64,000 bases of DNA, taken from assembly GCA_945870035.1 (NCBI GenBank), contig CAMBQQ010000002.1, positions 1-64,000 of the forward strand, given 5' to 3'. The stretch's first letter is position 1. Each line of letters opens with the position of its first letter. The translations under genes were made by a program, and so were the position numbers. Shown in pieces: positions 43,280 through 52,689 of the stretch. Under the pieces are notes generated by a model. It was not told where the DNA came from. It searched no databases and was given only the letters and a program-made list of their open reading frames with translations. The DNA is from Rhizobium sp. Q54 (lineage in GTDB: Bacteria > Pseudomonadota > Alphaproteobacteria > Rhizobiales > Xanthobacteraceae).

Positions 43280-46200
43280 TCTGCGGCCTCCAAAGTGTTC
43301 GTAGTGTTGGTCGCGACGGGCAAAGCTTCGGGTTGATCGGGAGTGGGCGTATCGAGCCAGTCGACTTTCGACATCTTGCGCACGATGACGAATTCGTCGC
43401 GGTTCGATCCGACGGTACCGTAGTAGTTGAAGCCGTAGGATTGCTGGGCGTAACCGCCGATCATGTGGGTCGGCTTGAGGATCGCGCGGGTCACCGAGTT
43501 GTGGATGCCACCGCGCTGGCCGGTCTGCTCGGAGCCCGGCACGTTCACGATCTTCTCCTGCGCATGATACATCATGCACATGCCCTGCTTGACCCGTTGC
43601 GAGACGACTGCGCGCGCCACCAAAGCGCCGTTGCTATTGAACGCCTCGATCCAGTCATTGTCGACGATGCCGGCCTGCTTGGCATCGATCTCGCTGATCC
43701 AGACGCAAGGACCGCCACGCGACAGAGTGAGCATCAGCAGGTTGTCGGTATAGGTCGAGTGGATGCCCCACTTTTGATGCGGCGTGATGAAGTTCAGCAC
43801 CACCGCGTCATTGCCGTTCGGCTTGCGGTCGATCACCGGGTTAACCGATTTGGTGTCGATCGGCGGACGATAGACGCAGAAGCCTTCGCCGAAGGCGCGC
43901 ATCCACAGATGATCCTGATAAAGCTGCTGACGGCCGGTCAGCGTGCGCCACGGGATCAGCTCGTGGACGTTGGTATAGCCGGCGTTGTAGCAGACCTTTT
44001 CCGACTCAAGGCCGGACCAGATCGGTGAAGAGATAATCTTGCGCGGTTGCGCGACGACGTCGCGGAAGCGGATCTTCTCGTCTTCTTTCGGAATGGCGAG
44101 ATGGGTGTGATCTAGGCCGGTGAAGCCGCCGAGCGATGCCCATGCCTTGACCGCGACCTCGCCGTTGGTTTCCGGCGCCAGGCTGAGAATGACCTCGCAG
44201 GCGTCGATGTCGCTGTCGATGCGGGCAAAGCCTTTGGTCGTCCCCTCCTCCAGCACGACACCGTTGAGTTGCTTCAGGAAGTCAACCTCGTGCTCGGTAT
44301 TCCACGCCATGCCCTTGCCGCCATTGCCGAGCTTGGCCATCAGCGGTCCGAGCGAGGTGAAGCGCTTGTAAAGACCGGGATAGTCACGCTCGACCACCGT
44401 CACAGCCGGCATGGTCTTGCCGGGGATCGGATCGATCTCGCCTTTCTTCCAGTCCTTGACGTCGAAGGCCTGCGCGATTTCGCCGGGCGTGTCGTGCATG
44501 ATCGGGGTCAGCACCACATCCTTTTCAACACCGAGCACTTCCGGCGCGACTGTGGAGAAAGCCTTGGCAATGCCCTTGTAGATCTCCCAGTCGCTGCGCG
44601 CTTCCCACACCGGATCGACCGCCGCGGTGAGCGGATGGATGAACGGGTGCATGTCCGAGGTGTTGAGATCGTTCTTCTCGTACCAGCTCGCAGTCGGCAA
44701 CACGATGTCGGAGTACATACAAGTGGTCGACATACGGAAGTCGAGCGTGACCAGCAGGTCAAGTTTTCCTTCCGGCGCTTTCTCGTGCCAGACAACATCC
44801 ATCGGCTTTTTCTTGCCGTCTTCGCCGAGATCCTTGCCCATGACGCCATGCTTAGTGCCGAGCAGGTGCTTGAGGAAGTACTCATGACCCTTGCCCGAGG
44901 CGCCGAGCAGGTTGGAGCGCCAGATGAACATGTTGCGCGGCCAGTTGGCCGGGTTGTCCGGATCGTCGCAGGACAGATTGAGCTTGCCCGACTTCAGGTT
45001 GGCGGCGACATAGTCCTTGGCTTCCATGCCGGCGGCGGCGGCGTCTTTCGAGACCTGCAGTGGATTGGTCTGCAATTGCGGCGCTGACGGCAGCCAACCC
45101 ATGCGCTCGGCGCGCACGTTGTAGTCGATCAACGCTCCGTCCCAGGGCCCTGCCGGCGCGGTCGGCGACAGCACTTCCGACACGTCGAGCGTTTCGTAGC
45201 GCCATTGATCGGTGTGCGCGTAGAACGCCGAGGTCGAGTTCATCTGCCGCGGCGGACGGCCCCAGTCGAGGCCGAAGGCGAGCGGTAGCCAGCCCGATTG
45301 CGGACGCAGCTTTTCCTGGCCGACATAATGCGACCAGCCGCCGCCGGACTGTCCGACGCAACCGCACATCACCAGCATGTTGATGATGCCGCGGTAGTTC
45401 ATGTCCATGTGGTACCAGTGGTTCAGACCGGCGCCGACAATCACCATGGACCGGCCCTTGGTCTTCTCGGCATTGAGCGCGAATTCGCGTGCCGTGGTGA
45501 TAATCTGGTCACGCGGCACACCGGTGATCTTTTCCGCCCAGGCCGGCGTATAGGGCTGCATGTCGTCGTAACCCTTGGCGAGATGCTCGCCGCCGAGGCC
45601 GCAATCGACGCCGTAATTGGCGACGAACAGGTCGTAGACCGAGGCAACGATCGTTTCGCCTTCAACCAGTTGCAACGTCTTGGTCGGCACGTTGCGCACC
45701 AGCACGCTCGGATGATCGGTGCCCTGGAAGTGATCGTGCTCGCGATTGCCGAAATACGGGAAGCCAACGGCGGCAATACCGTCCTTCACGTCATTGAGCG
45801 ACAGGCGAAGTTTCGTCTCTTTTCCGTCGGAAGCCTGCTCCTGGAGATTCCACTTGCCCTTTTCGCCCCAGCGGAAGCCGACCGAGCCCTTTGGCACGAC
45901 GACGGCACCGGTAGTCTCGTCGAACGCGACCGTCTTCCATTCCGGATTATTGGATTCATCACAGCCTTTGACGAAGTCGGAGGCGCGCAGGAAGCGCTCA
46001 GGCACATAATGCTCGCCCTGCTTCACCAGCCGTACCAGCATCGGCATGTCGGTATATTGCCGGGCATAGTCCTGGAAGTACTTGGCCTGCCGGTCGATAT
46101 GGAATTCGCGAAGGATGACGTGGCCCATGGCCATACCGAGCGCGGCATCGGTGCCCTGCTTCGGCGACATCCACAGATCGGCGAATTTCGACGCTTCCGA

Positions 46201-47052
46201 ATAGTCCGGGCAGATGACGACACTCTTGGCGCCGCGATAACGGGCCTCGGTATAGAAGTGTGCGTCGGGCGTGCGCGTTTGCGGTACGTTTGAGCCCCAC
46301 AGCAGCAAGAAGCCGGAATTGTACCAGTCGGCCGATTCCGGCACGTCGGTCTGCTCGCCCCAGGTCTGCGGCGACGCCGGCGGCAAATCGCAATACCAGT
46401 CGTAGAACGACATGCAGACACCGCCGAGCAGCGACAGGTAGCGCGAGCCGGCGGCATAACTCACCATCGACATTGCCGGGATCGGCGAGAAGCCGAACAC
46501 GCGGTCCGGGCCATGCGTCTTGACAGTGTAAGCATTGGCCGCGGCGATCAACTCGTTGACCTCGTCCCAGGTCGAACGGACAAAACCGCCAAGGCCTCGC
46601 TTCTCGACATAGGCCGAGCGTTTTGCCGGGTTTTCGACGATCGATTTCCAGGCGGCAACCGGCGTCATCAGGACGCGCGCTTCGCGCCACAGCTTGAGCA
46701 GCCGCGAACGCACCAACGGATACTTCACGCGGTTGCCGGAATAGAGATACCAGCTATAGCTCGCGCCGCGCGCGCAGCCGCGCGGCTCATGATTCGGCAG
46801 ATCCGGCCGCGTGCGCGGATAATCGGTCTGCTGGGTTTCCCAGGTAACGATGCCGCCCTTGACGTAGATCTTCCACGAGCAAGAGCCTGTGCAGTTCACA
46901 CCGTGCGTAGAGCGCACGATCTTGTCGTGCTGCCAGCGCTTGCGGTAGCCGTCTTCCCAGCGCCGGTCTTCATTGGTGGTGATGCCGTGACCGTCCGAGA
47001 ACGGTTCGCTGCCGCGGCTGAAGAAAGTCAATCGGTCGAGAAAGTGACTCAT
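43276..47052 (-). CDS. narG: Respiratory nitrate reductase alpha subunit (molybdopterin)
   Basis: A 1258-aa catalytic subunit, of usual NarG length, reducing nitrate to nitrite in the cytoplasm with bis-MGD molybdenum. The N-terminal FeS (FS0) site uses His in STHGVNCTGSC plus Cys residues there and a later Cys (EPRGCARGASYSW). The molybdenum Asp region reads WGSNVPQTRTPDAHF. The initial segment contains a degenerate RR (NEDRRWEDGY), which in NarG is a vestigial Tat signal and not cleaved. It lies 11 bp after narK and overlaps narH by 4 bp. Confidence 0.96.
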   Translation of the reverse strand: MSHFLDRLTFFSRGSEPFSDGHGITTNEDRRWEDGYRKRWQHDKIVRSTHGVNCTGSCSWKIYVKGGIVTWETQQTDYPRTRPDLPNHEPRGCARGASYSWYLYSGNRVKYPLVRSRLLKLWREARVLMTPVAAWKSIVENPAKRSAYVEKRGLGGFVRSTWDEVNELIAAANAYTVKTHGPDRVFGFSPIPAMSMVSYAAGSRYLSLLGGVCMSFYDWYCDLPPASPQTWGEQTDVPESADWYNSGFLLLWGSNVPQTRTPDAHFYTEARYRGAKSVVICPDYSEASKFADLWMSPKQGTDAALGMAMGHVILREFHIDRQAKYFQDYARQYTDMPMLVRLVKQGEHYVPERFLRASDFVKGCDESNNPEWKTVAFDETTGAVVVPKGSVGFRWGEKGKWNLQEQASDGKETKLRLSLNDVKDGIAAVGFPYFGNREHDHFQGTDHPSVLVRNVPTKTLQLVEGETIVASVYDLFVANYGVDCGLGGEHLAKGYDDMQPYTPAWAEKITGVPRDQIITTAREFALNAEKTKGRSMVIVGAGLNHWYHMDMNYRGIINMLVMCGCVGQSGGGWSHYVGQEKLRPQSGWLPLAFGLDWGRPPRQMNSTSAFYAHTDQWRYETLDVSEVLSPTAPAGPWDGALIDYNVRAERMGWLPSAPQLQTNPLQVSKDAAAAGMEAKDYVAANLKSGKLNLSCDDPDNPANWPRNMFIWRSNLLGASGKGHEYFLKHLLGTKHGVMGKDLGEDGKKKPMDVVWHEKAPEGKLDLLVTLDFRMSTTCMYSDIVLPTASWYEKNDLNTSDMHPFIHPLTAAVDPVWEARSDWEIYKGIAKAFSTVAPEVLGVEKDVVLTPIMHDTPGEIAQAFDVKDWKKGEIDPIPGKTMPAVTVVERDYPGLYKRFTSLGPLMAKLGNGGKGMAWNTEHEVDFLKQLNGVVLEEGTTKGFARIDSDIDACEVILSLAPETNGEVAVKAWASLGGFTGLDHTHLAIPKEDEKIRFRDVVAQPRKIISSPIWSGLESEKVCYNAGYTNVHELIPWRTLTGRQQLYQDHLWMRAFGEGFCVYRPPIDTKSVNPVIDRKPNGNDAVVLNFITPHQKWGIHSTYTDNLLMLTLSRGGPCVWISEIDAKQAGIVDNDWIEAFNSNGALVARAVVSQRVKQGMCMMYHAQEKIVNVPGSEQTGQRGGIHNSVTRAILKPTHMIGGYAQQSYGFNYYGTVGSNRDEFVIVRKMSKVDWLDTPTPDQPEALPVATNTTNTLEAAE

Positions 47053-47063
47053 GTGATTTTCCC

Positions 47064-49805
47064 TTATTCAGCCGGTTGCAGGGTGGCGGGCGGCAGCGAA
47101 CCGCCACGCTCGATGTCGCGCAGCAGGCCGCCGCGGCGGGTGTAGAACCACCAGGTGATGGCGACACAGGTGACGTAGAAACCCATGAAGCCCCACAACG
47201 CCATCTCCGGTCCGCCGGTCAGCGAGATCGAGGTGCCGTAGCTCTTCGGGATGAAGAAGGCGCCATAAGCCGCGACCGCGGAGGTAAATCCGATGATCGC
47301 CGCCGATTCCATTTCGGCCTGCTTCTGGCGAACGTCGATGCTCATGCCCGGCTCAAGCCGGATGAGTTCCGCGCGCATGATTGCCGGGATCATCTGGAAG
47401 GTCGATGCGTTGCCGACGCCGGTAGCGAAGAACAACAGCATGAACATCGCGAAGAATCCCCAGAACGCGTTCGGCTGATCCTTGATGCCAAGGAAGTACA
47501 GCACGCCGCCGACCGCCGCGATCATCAGCGTGAAAACCCAGAAAGTGACGCGGCCGCCGCCGTAGCGATCCGACAACCAGCCGGTCGCCGAGCGCGACAG
47601 CGCGCCGACCAGCGGCCCGAGGAAGATGAACTTCAGCGAGTCGACCTGCGGGAACATGGTCTTGGCGAGCAGCGGGAAGCCCGCCGAATAGCCGATGAAC
47701 GAGCCGAAGGTGCCGGTATAGAGCCAGCACATCAGCCAGTTATGCTTGCGCTTGAAGATCACCGCCTGATCGGCGAACGAGGCGCGCATGTCGGCGATGT
47801 CGTTCATGCCGAACCAGGCCGCCGTGGCCGAGATGGCGATGAACGGCACCCAGATGAAGCCGGCATTCTGCAGCCAGAGCTTGGTACCGTCTTTCGCCAC
47901 CTGCGGCTCGCCGCCAAGCCAGCCAAACACGCCGGCAACGATGACCAGCGGGATAACGAATTGCACGACGCTGACGCCGAGATTGCCGAGGCCGGCGTTG
48001 AGCGCCAACGCGTTGCCCTTCTCCGCCTTGCGGAAGAAAAAGCTGATGTTCGCCATCGACGAGGCGAAGTTGCCGCCGCCGAAGCCGCACAGCAAGGCCA
48101 GCGCCAGGAAGAAGATGTAAGGCGTATCCGGGCTCTGCACCGCAAGCCCGATGCCGACCGCCGGGATCATCAGCGACCAGGTCGAAATCGATGTCCACAG
48201 CCGGCCGCCGAAGATCGGCGGCATGAAGGAATAGAAGATGCGCAAGGTCGCGCCGGACAGGCCGGGTATGGCCGCGAGCCAGAACAGCTGATCGGTCGAG
48301 AATGTGAAGCCGACCGCCGGCAGCTTGGCGACGACCACCGACCACACCATCCAGACCGCGAAGGCGAGCAGCAGCGCCGGTATCGAAATCCACAAATTGC
48401 GGCGCGCAATGGCGCGTCCCTTGCTCTCCCAGAAAGCCGGATCTTCCGGTTTCCATTCGTCCAGGACATGACCGGAGAGCGCGCCGATGTGCTTGCCCTC
48501 GTGAATCGGCCCCATTTCCGGGAACTGCGGCAGCATGCTCAGGGCCGGCTCGTAGGCCTCGCGCTCCATGCGGCGAATAGCGAAATGCATCCAGGCCAAT
48601 GAAACGGCGGCGATCAGGAACAACAGCATGAAGCAGCTGGTCCAAATGCCGGTGAGATCGTTGAGCACGCCGAAGACGATCGGCAGGATGAAACCGCCGA
48701 GGCCGCCGATCATGCCGACCAGGCCGCCGACCGCGCCAACGTTCTTCGGGTAATAGACCGGGATGTGCTTGTAGACCGCGGCTTTTCCTAAGCTCATGAA
48801 GAAGCCAAGCACGAAGATCAGCGCCGTGAAGGTGACGACGCCGGTCGCCATATGGAAAGTGATCGGGCCCTTGATGCCTTCGACCGTGTAGGTGGTCGGC
48901 GGATAAGCCAAGATGAAGGTGACCAGCACCGAGACGCCAAACATCCAGTACATGATGCGGCGGGCGCCGTATTTGTCCGACAAGTGACCGCCATAGGCGC
49001 GGAACAGGCTGGCCGGAACCGAATAGGCGGCGCCGATCATGCCCGCGGTCGTGATGCTGAGCCCATAGACGCCGATCAGATAGCGCGGCAACCACAGCGC
49101 CAACGCGACGAAGGCGCCGAAAGCGAAGAAGTAATAGAGCGAGAAGCGCCAGACCTGGACGTTCTTGAGCGCATCGAGTTCGAGCCACGCGCTGACCGGG
49201 CGGGCGCCTTTGGCGCGGCGCGCCATCTCGACCGGGTCTTCCTTGGTGGTGAACCAGAAGACGATGCCCATCAGCGCGATGGCGACGGCCCAGACCTGCG
49301 CGGTGACCTGCCAGCCATAAGCCACCATCACAAACGGTGCGATGAACTTGGTCACCGCCGCACCGACATTGCCGGCACCGAAGATACCGAGCGCGGTACC
49401 CTGCCTTTCCGGCGGATACCAACGCGAGACGTAAGCGATGCCGACCGCGAAGGAGCCGCCGGCAATACCGACGCCGAGCGCGGCAATCAGAAACTCTGTG
49501 TAAGTTTGCGCATATGTCAGCAGGAAGGTGGCCAGCGCGGCCGCCAGCATGACCACAGTGTAGACGCGGCGGCCGCCATATTGATCGGTCCAAATGCCGA
49601 GGAAGATGCGTACCAGCGAACCGGTAAGAATGGGGGTACCGACTAACAGGCCAAACTGCGTTTCATTCAGCCCCAAATCCTTCTTGATCTGAATGCCGAT
49701 GATGGCGAACAGCGTCCACACCGCGAAGCAGACGGTGAAGGCAATAGTGGACATCCAAAGCGCACGGCCTTGGCCTTCAATACTAGAAATAGATTCTGAT
49801 TGCAT
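47064..49805 (-). CDS. narK: Fused double nitrate/nitrite transporter NarK1-NarK2 type
   Basis: A 913-aa inner-membrane protein made of two complete 12-helix MFS units. The first (residues about 20-420) has RIFLGIWTDQYGGRRVYTVVM and GIAGGSFAVGIAYVSRWYP; the second (about 490-900) has LSGATLRIFYSFMPPIFGGR and GFGGGNFASSMANISFFF. The Arg in each helix 2 that binds nitrate is kept. In such fusions one half is thought to import nitrate with protons and the other to exchange nitrate for nitrite. The start at 49805 has AGGA upstream. It is the first gene of the nar unit, 123 nt downstream of the predicted transcription start. Confidence 0.93.
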   Translation of the reverse strand: MQSESISSIEGQGRALWMSTIAFTVCFAVWTLFAIIGIQIKKDLGLNETQFGLLVGTPILTGSLVRIFLGIWTDQYGGRRVYTVVMLAAALATFLLTYAQTYTEFLIAALGVGIAGGSFAVGIAYVSRWYPPERQGTALGIFGAGNVGAAVTKFIAPFVMVAYGWQVTAQVWAVAIALMGIVFWFTTKEDPVEMARRAKGARPVSAWLELDALKNVQVWRFSLYYFFAFGAFVALALWLPRYLIGVYGLSITTAGMIGAAYSVPASLFRAYGGHLSDKYGARRIMYWMFGVSVLVTFILAYPPTTYTVEGIKGPITFHMATGVVTFTALIFVLGFFMSLGKAAVYKHIPVYYPKNVGAVGGLVGMIGGLGGFILPIVFGVLNDLTGIWTSCFMLLFLIAAVSLAWMHFAIRRMEREAYEPALSMLPQFPEMGPIHEGKHIGALSGHVLDEWKPEDPAFWESKGRAIARRNLWISIPALLLAFAVWMVWSVVVAKLPAVGFTFSTDQLFWLAAIPGLSGATLRIFYSFMPPIFGGRLWTSISTWSLMIPAVGIGLAVQSPDTPYIFFLALALLCGFGGGNFASSMANISFFFRKAEKGNALALNAGLGNLGVSVVQFVIPLVIVAGVFGWLGGEPQVAKDGTKLWLQNAGFIWVPFIAISATAAWFGMNDIADMRASFADQAVIFKRKHNWLMCWLYTGTFGSFIGYSAGFPLLAKTMFPQVDSLKFIFLGPLVGALSRSATGWLSDRYGGGRVTFWVFTLMIAAVGGVLYFLGIKDQPNAFWGFFAMFMLLFFATGVGNASTFQMIPAIMRAELIRLEPGMSIDVRQKQAEMESAAIIGFTSAVAAYGAFFIPKSYGTSISLTGGPEMALWGFMGFYVTCVAITWWFYTRRGGLLRDIERGGSLPPATLQPAE

Positions 49806-49934
49806 GGCGCCCGTCCTGTCAGCCCAAAAGAATGGTCGCATGACAAGACTTGGTCGGCCGCCCGGAAGCTTTGACCTCGATCAACAGACGTCAATAATCA
49901 GTACAAATAAAGTTCGCGCGCCTAGCGCAACTGT

Positions 49935-49976
49935 CTTATATCGACTCAGACCTCGCCATGAATTGATATCGATCAA
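49935..49976 (-). promoter_or_regulatory. FNR-type class II promoter of the narK-narGHJI operon
   Basis: On the minus strand a TTGAT-N4-ATCAA box (49963-49976, TTGATATCGATCAA) is followed by TATAAG at 49940-49935. If the -10 is -12 to -7, the start falls at 49928 and the box centre at exactly -41.5, the textbook position for FNR-type activation. The leader to narK is about 122 nt. Confidence 0.8.
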
Positions 49977-49984
49977 GATCGTGC

Positions 49985-49998
49985 TTGATATCAATCAA
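49985..49998 (+). promoter_or_regulatory. Second FNR-type box, facing the crp-like gene
   Basis: TTGATATCAATCAA (TTGAT-N4-ATCAA) lies 22 bp, about two DNA turns, from the narK box and nearer the rightward crp gene. Weak -10 candidates (TAGGCT at 50024, TATGAT at 50029) follow, placing the box near -44 to -49 for rightward transcription. It may serve the crp gene, narK, or both. Confidence 0.65.
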
Positions 49999-50062
49999 GA
50001 AGATAGCCTCAGCGCCTAAATTCTAGGCTATGATTACTTAAACTGCCGCAAGGAGGACGATC

Positions 50063-50749
50063 GTGCGCCAAGCCGAAATAGATCAGGTTCGTGGGCTGCG
50101 GTTATTTTGCGACATGCGAGCAGATAATTTCGCAGAGCTAATGAATGCTGCGAAATTCGAATCCTTTCCAAAGGATTTTTCTTTGATCAATGAAGGGGAT
50201 TTGCCAGATTTTCTGCACATCGTCGTCCACGGCACGATCGAGATGTTCTGCATCCACGGCGAGCAGGAAATCACCATCGAGATTATGCAACCCGGGACCA
50301 CGTTTATTCTTGCCGCGGTTATTCGGGACGACGTCTACCTGACGTCCGCCCGCACTCTCACCGCCGCGCAGGTCCTGATGATACCCGCACAGGTCGTTCG
50401 TGATATTTTTGAACGGGATGTCGCCTTCGCGCGAGCGATCGTCAATGAATTGGCGCTCCGATTTCGTGGACTTGTGCGCGCCCTCAAGAACAAACAGTTG
50501 CGAACCGGTTCCGAGCGCCTGGCAAATTGGATATTCCACACTTCCTTGCAGCAAGAGGACCAGAAGCGGTTTAAACCGGCAATCAGCAAACAGTCGCTCG
50601 CGTCAAGCTTAGGAATGACGCCAGAGCACCTGTCGCGCAACTTTACATTTCTGGAGCAACACGGCGTAAAACGCCTGGGAAAATATATCATAATCGAGGA
50701 CCCGATAGCGCTGAAGGCATTTGCAAAGCCCAATTCGCTTATCGATTGA
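50063..50749 (+). CDS. Crp/Fnr-family transcription regulator (no FeS cluster motif)
   Basis: A 228-aa regulator starting at GTG behind a strong AAGGAGGA site. It has an N-terminal sensor domain of cyclic-nucleotide type (NEGDLPDFLHIVVHGTIEMF), a dimer helix and a C-terminal helix-turn-helix (ISKQSLASSLGMTPEHLSRNFTFLEQHGV). The E-x-x-S-R set in EHLSR is the FNR type that reads TTGA-N6-TCAA. There is no N-terminal Cys cluster, so it is not itself an Fnr-like oxygen sensor; a heme/NO-sensing (Dnr/NnrR) or FixK-like role is more likely. It is divergent from narK with two FNR boxes between. Confidence 0.85.
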   Translation: MRQAEIDQVRGLRLFCDMRADNFAELMNAAKFESFPKDFSLINEGDLPDFLHIVVHGTIEMFCIHGEQEITIEIMQPGTTFILAAVIRDDVYLTSARTLTAAQVLMIPAQVVRDIFERDVAFARAIVNELALRFRGLVRALKNKQLRTGSERLANWIFHTSLQQEDQKRFKPAISKQSLASSLGMTPEHLSRNFTFLEQHGVKRLGKYIIIEDPIALKAFAKPNSLID

Positions 50750-50854
50750 TAATAAATCCGCGCGGCCGAATTTTCTATTTACGGCGCCTTGCACATCGAC
50801 GCACTCTATTATCGTTTGCGAAAAGACAAATTCTGGCCGTGCGCGGCGCAACTC

Positions 50855-51592
50855 TCAGCGCATCGACCGCAAACTGCCTCGTACAGCGCCGCGATCGTCA
50901 GACGCAAATTTTCGGAGCGCGCCGACATCGCTCACCTTCACACTAGAAGCGTCAACTGAAACTCCGACGGCTCGCAATTTGCTGAAAGAGCGCGAGAGCG
51001 ACTCCGGTTTAAGTCCGAGCCGAGCCGCAATCAGGGCTTTGTCATATGGCAGCGCGATGGCGCAGCTACCGTACTCCGCCGGGCATAGCGACATTAGAAA
51101 AGTCGCAACCCGCTGTACGCCGCTTTGTGCTTTGAGCTGTTCAATTTGCTGAACGAGATTGTGCAGATGCTGCAAGGTCGACGCGATCATCGCCAGCGCT
51201 ATATCCGGGTCTTCCCGAACGCAACGAACAAGATGGCCAGCAGGCAGGCGCACCACTCGAACAGCACTCACCGCCTCGGCGTTCGCAGGATAGCGCCCAT
51301 CCGTAAACGCGACGGCCTCTGCAAAACTGTCGCCTTTGGCCAGAATGTGGATAACCGTTTCCTCGCCGGAGGCCGAGATACGAAACAGCTTCACCCAACC
51401 GCTGATAACAATGAAAAAATCCGTAGCTAGCTCGCCTTGTCGAAAAAGCCATTCATGCGGCCTGACCGTCAATACGGTCGCGGGCGCGAGGATATGTTCT
51501 ACCGTATCCGCCTTCAAACTACGGAATACAGCGATTCGCGTCACTATGCGCAAATCCTCCGCTGTCAATTTCGTCTGCGCATTCGTCAGCAT
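50855..51592 (-). CDS. Crp/Fnr-family regulator, Dnr/NnrR-like
   Basis: A 245-aa regulator with a complete sensor domain (LFRQGELATDFFIVISGWVKLFRISASGEETVIHILAKGDSFAEA), dimer helix and a helix-turn-helix (YDKALIAARLGLKPESLSRSFSKL) that keeps the E-x-x-S-R contact set. No Cys cluster is present. Features resemble the Dnr group of NO-responsive regulators. It is divergent from the hemerythrin gene and shares with it a single TTGAC-N4-GTCAA box placed at about -41.5 in both directions, so it may regulate itself. Confidence 0.83.
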   Translation of the reverse strand: MLTNAQTKLTAEDLRIVTRIAVFRSLKADTVEHILAPATVLTVRPHEWLFRQGELATDFFIVISGWVKLFRISASGEETVIHILAKGDSFAEAVAFTDGRYPANAEAVSAVRVVRLPAGHLVRCVREDPDIALAMIASTLQHLHNLVQQIEQLKAQSGVQRVATFLMSLCPAEYGSCAIALPYDKALIAARLGLKPESLSRSFSKLRAVGVSVDASSVKVSDVGALRKFASDDRGAVRGSLRSMR

Positions 51593-51642
51593 GCAAACTG
51601 CCTCACTATTCTAACACATAGAGGCGCACCAGTTAGGGCGCC

Positions 51643-51656
51643 TTGACTTCGGTCAA
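51643..51656. promoter_or_regulatory. Bidirectional Dnr/FNR-type operator
   Basis: TTGACTTCGGTCAA sits inside the larger perfect repeat CCTTGAC-TTCG-GTCAAGG. Leftward, TATGTG (51620-51615) puts the centre at exactly -41.5 for the crp-like gene. Rightward, TACATT (51680-51685) puts it near -42.5 for the hemerythrin gene. One box therefore probably activates both genes. Confidence 0.75.
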
Positions 51657-51721
51657 GGACGAACGAGCCCGAAGATGCTTACATTCTAGATGGCTCCCCT
51701 GTCGTCTGCCAGAAGGCGGCG

Positions 51722-52219
51722 GTGATCACACTTATGCGTGAAGCCTTCTTACGCGCGGAAAGTACCATTATGGCCGGTGCAGTAATTCGACCGATTAGTC
51801 GCAAGCTGCGGACCGTGCGACTTGGTCACGATGCAATCGATTCAGATCATATCGAAATATCCGAATGCTGGTTCAAATCCGTTAATTGCACGCCTATTCA
51901 GTTCCCATTCTTGATCGCCCGGTTGAAAAAATTAATGGCGACGCACTTCGCCCGAGAAGACGCCATTATGAAGCACGCCGCCAGCTCACTCTGCTCTTGT
52001 CACAGGCAAGAGCATGAAATGCTTCTCGGACTTTGCGACCGCGCAGCGGGACTTAGCGAATTCAACTGGCGAGCAGCACAGCGACTTCTTCGCGATGAGT
52101 TCCCCGGTCGGGTCCGTGAACACATCATCTGCATGGACCAGATGCTTGTTATGCAACTCAACACGAGCAGCGCAGGCATTCCTGCGGGCGAACGCCTGCA
52201 CGAGGATCATGCCGGATGA
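51722..52219 (+). CDS. Hemerythrin-like di-iron protein
   Basis: A 165-aa protein with the full seven-ligand hemerythrin set: His43 (IDSDHIE), His75 and Glu79 (THFAREDAIM), His94 and His98 (CHRQEHEM), His134 and Asp139 (REHIICMDQM). The four-helix bundle follows an unusual N-terminal extension of about 30 residues. An ATG at 51734 or 51770 could be the true start. Bacterial hemerythrins bind O2 or NO, and some help repair FeS proteins. The extra cysteines (CSCH) are notable. Control by a Dnr-type box fits a nitrosative or low-oxygen role. Confidence 0.78.
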   Translation: MITLMREAFLRAESTIMAGAVIRPISRKLRTVRLGHDAIDSDHIEISECWFKSVNCTPIQFPFLIARLKKLMATHFAREDAIMKHAASSLCSCHRQEHEMLLGLCDRAAGLSEFNWRAAQRLLRDEFPGRVREHIICMDQMLVMQLNTSSAGIPAGERLHEDHAG

Positions 52220-52689
52220 CCGTTCCGCTCTACGGTAGCCTGGACGCTTCATTGCGGCCGTCGTTTTCCAGTTCGCCGCGGAACGTATGCCTTCCTGCCG
52301 AGATGCCGATACCGCTATTCTGGCCCTTGTGACCGCAGCCGCGACACCGGCGCGACCATTGAGTTCCAGGTCGTCGGATGCATTTCCCAATGGGAGTGAC
52401 CGGCTTCCGGCTTTCTCCCCATAATTGCGACATGTCGCGGTTGCCTCGATCCTTTATGCCGTGCTCGACGGGCGGATGAGCACAGCCGAGCAACCGCCGC
52501 ACTCGAAAGCATGGAATTTCCTGCGCCATTCTTAAATGGATTTTAATACGGCAAGCCTGGCTATCAACGCCTCGACATCCGTACGAGCATTAGAACATAG
52601 ACATCCTCGCCCGGATCGAGCGACTCTTCGCCGGGTAAATCATTGGGTCTTCCCGACCCTTAAATTCTCAGTTCTGGCGTCTGCCTGTC
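52220..52689. other. Gene-free 470 bp between hemerythrin and DUF6455 genes
   Basis: Both strands were read. Short frames exist, such as a plus-strand stretch ending DTGATIEFQVVGCISQWE, but none has a start and ribosome site or a recognisable domain. The stretch may hold decayed coding sequence. The promoter and operator of the DUF6455 gene lie at its right edge. Confidence 0.5.

Noticed and set aside
47076-48602. 508-aa plus-strand ORF
   Set aside because: It is antisense to narK with no recognisable motif; a high-GC shadow.
52230-52529. 99-aa minus-strand ORF between hemerythrin and DUF6455
   Set aside because: No ribosome site, no recognisable motif and no partner gene; probably chance.
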